Assembly: GCA_002453275.1 (NCBI GenBank)
Contig: DKGN01000160.1
Coordinates: 1-7,571 of the forward strand
DNA length: 7,571 nucleotides
Origin: Caryophanales bacterium UBA6769
Lineage (GTDB): Bacteria; Bacillota; Bacilli; Bacillales; UBA6769
Reading direction: 5' to 3'
Part shown: piece by piece, positions 1 to 4,306 of the stretch
How positions within the stretch are numbered: the first letter of the stretch is position 1
Layout of the letters: the number at the start of each line of letters is the position of its first letter
The notes under the pieces: generated by a model
Databases searched by the model: none
What the model saw: the letters and a program-made list of their open reading frames with translations, nothing else
What the model was told of the DNA's origin: nothing
Translations under genes and position numbers: made by a program

Positions 1-443
1 ATATCGGGTTAAAAGGGGTGTTCAACTGTATCCGTGCTGTTGCACCAATTTTTAAAGAGCGGGCAAAACAAAATCCAGAGTCGCTGTCCAACGGTAAAGT
101 TGTTAATGTTACATCAGTCGCGGGTTTAACTGGAACAATTGGACAAATTAATTACGGGGCTGCCAAGGCGGGTGTCGTAGGGATGACGATGTCAGCTGCA
201 CGAGAATGGGGAAAATACCGTATCCAATCAAATGCCGTTGCTTTCGGAGTCGTCGAAACACGTATGACTGAAACAATCCGAACGGATAAGTTTGCCGATA
301 CGTATAAAAATAAAATTGTGTTAAACCGATTTGCTAGAATAGAAGATGTTGTGCCGGGTATTCTTTTTCTTTCTTCAACAGGAGCAGACTATATAACCGG
401 GCATGTGTTAAACATTTCAGGCGGTTATCATATCGGAGTGTAA
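1..443 (+). CDS. short-chain dehydrogenase/reductase (SDR, FabG-like), 5'-truncated
   Basis: C-terminal part of a classical SDR, an NAD(P)-dependent oxidoreductase acting on a hydroxy- or ketoacyl-type substrate. The frame is open through the left edge, with complete codons from position 3. The GTG at 18 lies inside the conserved LKGVFNC helix and is not the start. The catalytic Ser is encoded at 114-116 (NVTSVAG), Tyr at 153-155 and Lys at 165-167 (YGAAK), with the usual 13-residue Ser-Tyr spacing. The C-terminal LSS..ADYITGHVLNISGG segment is typical. The nucleotide-binding TGxxxGxG motif is outside the window. The usual PG after the sixth strand is FG here (AVAFGVVETRMT). The stop codon overlaps the ribosome binding site of the HMG-CoA lyase gene 13 bp downstream, so the two are co-transcribed. 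The exact substrate cannot be read from the sequence; the operon suggests an acyl-CoA or branched-chain catabolic intermediate. Confidence 0.9.
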   Translation, partial: IGLKGVFNCIRAVAPIFKERAKQNPESLSNGKVVNVTSVAGLTGTIGQINYGAAKAGVVGMTMSAAREWGKYRIQSNAVAFGVVETRMTETIRTDKFADTYKNKIVLNRFARIEDVVPGILFLSSTGADYITGHVLNISGGYHIGV

Positions 444-456
444 GGAGGTCGGTTAC

Positions 457-1350
457 ATGCAGTGGCCTAGAGAAGTTACGATTAAAGAAGTTGGACCACG
501 GGATGGATTACAAAATGAAAAGAAAGTTATTTCTACTGAACAAAAAATCAGTTGGATTAATCAGTTGTCAGAAACGGGATTAGACTACTTAGAGATTACA
601 TCATTTGTTAATCCAAAGTGGATACCTGCTTTAGCTGATGCGTATGAAGTAGCGACAGGTATTGAAAGACGAGAAGGTGTGACGTATGCTGCTCTCGTTC
701 CGAATGAACGTGGGCTAGAACGAGCGTTGGAAGCAAATATAGATGAAGTTTCCATTTTTATGTCGGCAAGTGAAACACATAACAAAAAAAATATTAATAA
801 AACAATCGATGAGACGTTTCCCATTTTAAAAGCAGTCGTTAAAGAGGCGCTTGCTGCGAATAAAACCACGCGTGGTTATGTTTCGGTTGCTTTTGGCTGT
901 CCGTATGAAGGCGATGTTGATGTACAATCTGTCATTCGTGTTTCTGAAAAGTTGTTTGAAATGGGTATTCAAGAATTGTCGATCGGTGATACGATCGGTG
1001 TGGCAAATCCGAAGCAAGTGCAGGACGTTTTGGCATTATTATTAAAGCAATTCCCGGCTGAACGACTTGCGATGCATTTTCACGATACGCGAGGAACAGC
1101 GATGGCGAATATACTTGCTTCAATGGACATGGGGATTACAACGTTTGATGGCTCGGTTGGAGGACTTGGTGGTTGTCCATATGCACCTGGTGCATCCGGT
1201 AACATCGCAACCGATGATTTGCTCTATATGTTTGATGGCATGGGAATTCATACAGGTATTAGTCAAGATAAATTAATCGGAGCGGCACAGTTTATTGAGC
1301 AAAAAATTGGACGTTCATTAGCAAGCCATCAACTACAAGTATTAAGCTAA
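457..1350 (+). CDS. yngG: hydroxymethylglutaryl-CoA lyase (YngG/MvaB type)
   Basis: Cytosolic enzyme splitting 3-hydroxy-3-methylglutaryl-CoA into acetyl-CoA and acetoacetate, the last step of leucine degradation. The 297-residue length is normal for the bacterial family. It is a DRE-TIM metallolyase barrel. Visible active-site elements are R15-D16 in VGPRDGLQNE, E46 in LEITSF, the metal-binding H207 and H209 in HFHDTRG, and the catalytic C240 in GLGGCPYAPGASGN with N249. The family signature SVAGLGGCPY reads SVGGLGGCPY here, a mild Ala-to-Gly change. The ATG is preceded by AAGGAGGT (442-449) at 7 nt spacing, overlapping the stop of the SDR gene. The crotonase-fold hydratase follows 10 bp later, the same lyase-hydratase order I recall for yngG-yngF of Bacillus subtilis. 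I rate HMG-CoA lyase well above the related isopropylmalate and homocitrate synthases because of the cysteine loop and the short length. Confidence 0.95.
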   Translation: MQWPREVTIKEVGPRDGLQNEKKVISTEQKISWINQLSETGLDYLEITSFVNPKWIPALADAYEVATGIERREGVTYAALVPNERGLERALEANIDEVSIFMSASETHNKKNINKTIDETFPILKAVVKEALAANKTTRGYVSVAFGCPYEGDVDVQSVIRVSEKLFEMGIQELSIGDTIGVANPKQVQDVLALLLKQFPAERLAMHFHDTRGTAMANILASMDMGITTFDGSVGGLGGCPYAPGASGNIATDDLLYMFDGMGIHTGISQDKLIGAAQFIEQKIGRSLASHQLQVLS

Positions 1351-1351
1351 T

Positions 1352-1357
1352 GGGAGG
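1352..1357 (+). promoter_or_regulatory. ribosome binding site of the hydratase gene, start-deciding
   Basis: GGGAGG lies only 3 nt before the ATG at 1361, which is short for efficient initiation. It is 9 nt before an in-frame TTG at 1367, which is a normal distance. Either codon could be the real start; the difference is two residues. Confidence 0.6.
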
Positions 1358-1360
1358 AAA

Positions 1361-2149
1361 ATGAGATTGGATAATCAAGTTGTTATAACGAAAAGTGAAC
1401 GTGGCATTGTCACATTAACATTAAATCGTCCAGAAGCTGCAAATGCATTTTCCCTCCAGCTTTTGCAAGAGTTTAGTGACATATTAAATGAAATTCAATT
1501 TGATCGTTCCGTACGGTGTGTCATTATTACAGGTGCAGGAGAAAAAGTGTTCTGTGCTGGTGCGGATCTAAAGGAGCGTGCCGGAATGGATCACGTTCAA
1601 GTCCAGAAGACATTAGCGTTAATCCGTAGTACTGTTAATAATGTTGAAGCATTGCCACAGCCAGTTATCGCGGCAATGAATGGTATGGCTTTCGGTGGTG
1701 GCTTAGAGCTAGTATTAGCCTGTGATCTACGGGTTTGCTCTGAGCAAGCAAAGGTAGGATTGACAGAAACATCACTCGGAATTATTCCGGGTGCTGGCGG
1801 CACACAACGCCTCCCACGCTTAATCGGAAAAGGACGAGCGAAGGAGTTAATTTTCACTGCAAAACGAGTAAGTGCACAAGAAGCAGAAAAAATCGGACTG
1901 ATTGAATATGTTGTACCGCAAAATCAGGTTTTGTCTAAAGCATTTGAAATTGCCGAACAGATCGTGCAAAATGCGCCTATCGCTGTTGCACAAGCAAAGC
2001 AGGCAATCGACAAAGGATATGATTTAGATTTATATACGGGTTTATCAATTGAACAGAGTGCTTATAACAAGACAATTCCAACGTGCGATCGGCTTGAAGG
2101 CTTACGAGCATTCAAAGAAAAACGTGCACCTATATTTGAAGGTAAGTAA
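1361..2149 (+). CDS. yngF: enoyl-CoA hydratase/isomerase family, probable methylglutaconyl-CoA hydratase
   Basis: Crotonase-superfamily hydratase of 262 residues. The sequence shows the first oxyanion-hole segment CAGADL (A66-D69), the second FGGGLE (G113), and both hydratase catalytic glutamates: E116, and E136 in LTETSLGIIPGAGGTQRLPR. Having both glutamates argues for a true hydratase and not a decarboxylase or hydrolase of the same fold. The neighbouring HMG-CoA lyase suggests the substrate is 3-methylglutaconyl-CoA, whose hydration yields HMG-CoA; this assignment is inferred from context, and a general short-chain enoyl-CoA hydratase remains possible. It is the last gene of the operon and is followed directly by a strong terminator. 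The ATG used here sits unusually close to the Shine-Dalgarno, and an in-frame TTG at 1367 (260 residues) is an alternative start. Confidence 0.88.
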   Translation: MRLDNQVVITKSERGIVTLTLNRPEAANAFSLQLLQEFSDILNEIQFDRSVRCVIITGAGEKVFCAGADLKERAGMDHVQVQKTLALIRSTVNNVEALPQPVIAAMNGMAFGGGLELVLACDLRVCSEQAKVGLTETSLGIIPGAGGTQRLPRLIGKGRAKELIFTAKRVSAQEAEKIGLIEYVVPQNQVLSKAFEIAEQIVQNAPIAVAQAKQAIDKGYDLDLYTGLSIEQSAYNKTIPTCDRLEGLRAFKEKRAPIFEGK

Positions 2150-2152
2150 TCG

Positions 2153-2189
2153 AAATGCGTTTGGACAACTCGTGTCCAAACGCATTTTT
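2153..2189. terminator. intrinsic terminator between convergent hydratase and lipase genes
   Basis: Perfect 15-bp inverted repeat, left arm 2153-2167 (AAATGCGTTTGGACA) and right arm 2173-2187, with a 5-nt loop. On the + strand it runs straight into a T tract, so it ends the catabolic operon 3 nt after the hydratase stop. The lipase gene ends at 2198 on the other strand and reads into the same hairpin. The T tract on that side is shorter and interrupted, so termination there is probably weaker. Confidence 0.93.
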
Positions 2190-2197
2190 CTATTCTT

Positions 2198-3484
2198 TTA
2201 TTCCGGTAATGAGTACAACAGGGCAGCAATGTCTTCATACCAATCACTCATATTACGAACTCCCCAGCCAATGATGTCAAGATGGTCATAATGCCTCATC
2301 TTGCCTAAATGGTTCCATACCCCTTTTTGTGGGTTACCATCATATTCGATAATGTGATCATCTGAACCAATTGTCGGTCCTTGCATAGAAGAGACGCTAA
2401 CAAGACCATCGTTCTCCCACCATGTTCTATCGATAGTAAACCCATCTTTCTTAAATGTTTTAGATCCGACATATCGACTAAACGGACGTAAGGCTGGATT
2501 CATGAAAAGGTCGGGAATGTGGTGACCTGTCAGAAGACTTCGATGGGTTTGTGAGTTGCTCACAGAAAAGTAATAAATATCTGACTGTGCTTTTACCCAT
2601 TGGTTTAGTTCGAATGCTCCTTCAGGCTTTAAATCCCAGTTAGCGGTATCTTGGGATTTCCAACCAGGGTTATCTCGAATTCGCTTGACATATTGAGAAA
2701 AACGTTCGCCTTTTTCTTTTTTAATCCCCCACTGATCGAGCTTAAAGTCATAAAAATCTTGATTGATGTTCCCGGCAAAAATAGCAGCGCCAATAATCAA
2801 TTCTTGAACGATCGGAACGACGTCATTAATTTGATAGGCTGCTGTCGATCCGTCATGAGGAGTTGAGATGGATAGAACTGAATGGACCCAAGGCTGTTCT
2901 TCGGCAAACAGTGAGGAGACTTCGTGACCACTATTTCGTTCTTGTTCGTCACCTTCGCTTAATAGTTGAGTAACTGTCCGAATCGTTTGGCCTCCCATGC
3001 TGTGACCGATTAAGTGGACTTTATTCGGTTTTCCTGTTTCAGGGTTAATTTCTCCCCATTCAGGGTACAATCCAGGAAAGGTTTTGCCGTATCTAGCATG
3101 TCCGTGTGTTTGTGAATGAGCTTCACCGTAATCTACTGTCCCACCTTTAATTTGATAGTACAACTCGACTGCGCGATCCCAGTTACTTGAAACAGGGCCG
3201 ACAGCAGCAGTGTGGACCGTATAGCCTGCATTTTTTAAGTTATTCTCAATATCATGGATCCCGCCCCACATTTTAATTATTCCACCAAACTCATCTCGAC
3301 CGAAGCCACCTAAACCGTGGACGAGAATAATCGGATATTCATTTCCTTCACCCAAATTAAGTTCATCTACACTTACACTTGGCTCAATGCTTTCTTCATT
3401 TTCATGGGCTTGAACAGTGTAACCGAAAGGAGCTATAGAGAGGAACAGGATGATAACGAGACTAGACACAATATTTTTACTCAT
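2198..3484 (-). CDS. secreted lipase, Geobacillus I.5 / staphylococcal I.6 type
   Basis: Extracellular alpha/beta-hydrolase of 428 residues, expected to hydrolyse triacylglycerols. The ATG at 3484 follows AGGAGG at a good distance, and a signal peptide covers residues 1-26: a short Lys-containing N-terminus, a hydrophobic core, and probable cleavage after TVQA. The oxyanion segment is PIILVHGLGGFG (51-62). The nucleophile elbow is GHSMGG with S162, the acid is D359 in WENDGLV, and the base is H401 in YDHLDIIG. The zinc site of thermophilic Bacillus lipases is matched by D103 (SNWDRA), H123 and H129 (HSQTHGHARYG) and D284 (TANWDL). A lid-like helical region lies near 221-245. The overall pattern is I.5, but the elbow is GHSMGG as in staphylococcal lipases, not the AHSQGG of Geobacillus. 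It is a single gene with its own promoter, divergent from the TetR gene. Substrate range and thermostability cannot be read from the sequence. Confidence 0.93.
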   Translation of the reverse strand: MSKNIVSSLVIILFLSIAPFGYTVQAHENEESIEPSVSVDELNLGEGNEYPIILVHGLGGFGRDEFGGIIKMWGGIHDIENNLKNAGYTVHTAAVGPVSSNWDRAVELYYQIKGGTVDYGEAHSQTHGHARYGKTFPGLYPEWGEINPETGKPNKVHLIGHSMGGQTIRTVTQLLSEGDEQERNSGHEVSSLFAEEQPWVHSVLSISTPHDGSTAAYQINDVVPIVQELIIGAAIFAGNINQDFYDFKLDQWGIKKEKGERFSQYVKRIRDNPGWKSQDTANWDLKPEGAFELNQWVKAQSDIYYFSVSNSQTHRSLLTGHHIPDLFMNPALRPFSRYVGSKTFKKDGFTIDRTWWENDGLVSVSSMQGPTIGSDDHIIEYDGNPQKGVWNHLGKMRHYDHLDIIGWGVRNMSDWYEDIAALLYSLPE

Positions 3485-3490
3485 GAAACA

Positions 3491-3497
3491 ACCTCCT
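3491..3497 (-). promoter_or_regulatory. ribosome binding site that fixes the lipase start
   Basis: Read on the minus strand this is AGGAGGT, 6 nt before the ATG at 3484. A longer in-frame start at 3532 has no such site, lies upstream of the predicted -10 box, and would put 16 extra residues before the signal peptide. It is therefore rejected. Confidence 0.9.
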
Positions 3498-3521
3498 AAA
3501 ATGTAAAGTATATTGCGTCTC

Positions 3522-3551
3522 ATTATATACACATTCTAAATATTATGAAAA
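3522..3551 (-). promoter_or_regulatory. predicted sigma-A promoter of the lipase gene
   Basis: On the minus strand a perfect TATAAT (3527 to 3522) is preceded 18 bp upstream by TTTTCA (3551 to 3546), a 4/6 match to the -35 consensus. Transcription would start near 3515, leaving a short leader with the AGGAGG site. The -10 is convincing; the -35 is weak, which would leave room for an activator. Confidence 0.55.
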
Positions 3552-3571
3552 TTACGAAATACCTAATACTA

Positions 3572-3600
3572 TTGAATCTGTGCAACTAAAGGTGTAGAAT
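3572..3600 (+). promoter_or_regulatory. predicted sigma-A promoter of the tetR-family gene
   Basis: TTGAAT (3572-3577) and TAGAAT (3595-3600) are separated by exactly 17 bp. The expected start point, near 3607, lies just before the operator-like sequence at 3613-3635. A bound repressor would then block initiation or escape. Confidence 0.6.
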
Positions 3601-3612
3601 AAAAACTTGTAA

Positions 3613-3635
3613 TGACCATTTGACCAATTCGGTCA
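3613..3635 (+). promoter_or_regulatory. TetR operator, copy 1 (autoregulatory)
   Basis: 23-bp element containing the inverted repeat TGACC-AATTC-GGTCA (3621-3635), preceded 8 bp upstream by a further direct half-site TGACC (3613-3617). The same layout recurs at 4265-4287 before yhgE, and 17 of 23 positions agree. It sits between the predicted promoter and the ribosome binding site of the TetR gene, as expected for autorepression. Confidence 0.75.
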
Positions 3636-3651
3636 GAAGGGAGTGAGTCAT

Positions 3652-4227
3652 ATGTCAGTTGATCGTAAAAGAAATATTTTAGACGCTGCAGCGCGATCGT
3701 TCACACTCTTTGGCTATAAAGCAACAACAATGGATCAAGTTGCGCGAATCGCTACTGTTGCAAAAGGTACAATCTATACTTTTTTTAAAAATAAAGAAGA
3801 ATTATTTAATGATATTATTGATCAATTAATTTTGGAAATGAAGTTTGTGGCGAAGAATGCTATTCAACCAGATCAGACATTTGCTGAAAATTTACACCAA
3901 GCCCTTTTTAAAGTATTAGAATTTAGGAAGAAACATCAACTTGCACTTCAGCTTTCACAGGAAGTGAAGGAAATTGGTACACCCGAAGCAATTGAAGCCA
4001 TTCAGAAGTTAGAGGATGCCGTTCTTAGCTTTGTGAAAAAACAAGTAGACGCTGCGATTGAGAAAGGCGAAATTAAACAATGTGATCCAGAAGTAACGGC
4101 TTACGTTATGGTGAAAATGTATATTGCCCTTGTCATTGATTGGGAGAAAGAAAATGAATCATTAGACAAACAGAAAATTGGGGAACTTTTTAGACTTTAT
4201 TTGCTGGAAGGCTTAGCGACAATCTAA
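3652..4227 (+). CDS. yhgD: TetR-family transcriptional regulator (YhgD-like)
   Basis: DNA-binding regulator of 191 residues, normal for TetR proteins. Residues 9-52 form the N-terminal helix-turn-helix domain, with the hallmark run ILDAAARSFTLFGY, then TTMDQVARIATVAKGTIYTFF and KNKEELF. The remainder is helical and variable, as expected for a ligand-binding and dimerisation domain, so the inducer cannot be guessed. I chose ATG 3652 because AAGGGAG ends 8 nt upstream; the in-frame GTG at 3643 overlaps that site. yhgE starts 79 bp downstream with no terminator between, so the two probably share a transcript. Matching operator-like sequences before this gene and before yhgE imply that it represses both. 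The helix-turn-helix sequence and the pairing with yhgE match what I recall of Bacillus yhgD-yhgE; the orthology is inferred. Confidence 0.92.
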   Translation: MSVDRKRNILDAAARSFTLFGYKATTMDQVARIATVAKGTIYTFFKNKEELFNDIIDQLILEMKFVAKNAIQPDQTFAENLHQALFKVLEFRKKHQLALQLSQEVKEIGTPEAIEAIQKLEDAVLSFVKKQVDAAIEKGEIKQCDPEVTAYVMVKMYIALVIDWEKENESLDKQKIGELFRLYLLEGLATI

Positions 4228-4259
4228 CGTATATAAAGTAAAGGCTACATTTTTTGGAC

Positions 4260-4265
4260 TAAAAT
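4260..4265 (+). promoter_or_regulatory. possible -10 box of an internal yhgE promoter
   Basis: TAAAAT touches the left end of the second operator copy. No recognisable -35 lies 16-19 bp upstream, so this is only a weak candidate for a promoter separate from that of the TetR gene. The operator here would make most sense if such a promoter exists. Confidence 0.25.
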
Positions 4266-4287
4266 GACTGTTTGACTGAAACGGTCA
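4265..4287 (+). promoter_or_regulatory. TetR operator, copy 2 (before yhgE)
   Basis: Same 23-bp design as 3613-3635: a direct half-site TGACT (4265-4269), then 8 bp on the inverted repeat TGACT-GAAAC-GGTCA (4273-4287). It lies immediately before the ribosome binding site GGAAAGG (4291-4297) and start codon of yhgE. Confidence 0.75.
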
Positions 4288-4306
4288 TTCGGAAAGGATT
4301 GGAAAT

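Noticed and set aside
585..869. Open frames on the minus strand inside the HMG-CoA lyase gene (also 826-1017 and 932-1123)
   Set aside because: They are shadows of a well-conserved gene on the other strand, with no ribosome binding sites and no family features.
1597..1857. Minus-strand open frame inside the hydratase gene
   Set aside because: It is antisense to conserved crotonase motifs and has no start signals.
2049..2291. Plus-strand open frame running from the hydratase through the terminator into the lipase 3' end
   Set aside because: It crosses a perfect terminator hairpin and overlaps two real genes; its sequence looks like no protein.
2651..2866. Plus-strand open frames opposite the lipase (also 3317-3499)
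   Set aside because: They are out-of-frame shadows of a gene with an intact catalytic triad.
3485..3532. Longer lipase start at 3532 adding 16 residues
   Set aside because: It has no ribosome binding site, lies upstream of the predicted TATAAT, and would bury the signal peptide. ATG 3484 has AGGAGG at the right distance.
3643..3651. GTG at 3643 as start of the TetR gene
   Set aside because: It overlaps the Shine-Dalgarno that serves ATG 3652. TetR proteins rarely need the extra residues.
4228..4306. Search for a terminator between tetR and yhgE
   Set aside because: No hairpin with a T tract is present. The T run near 4250 has no stem before it, so the genes are treated as one transcript.
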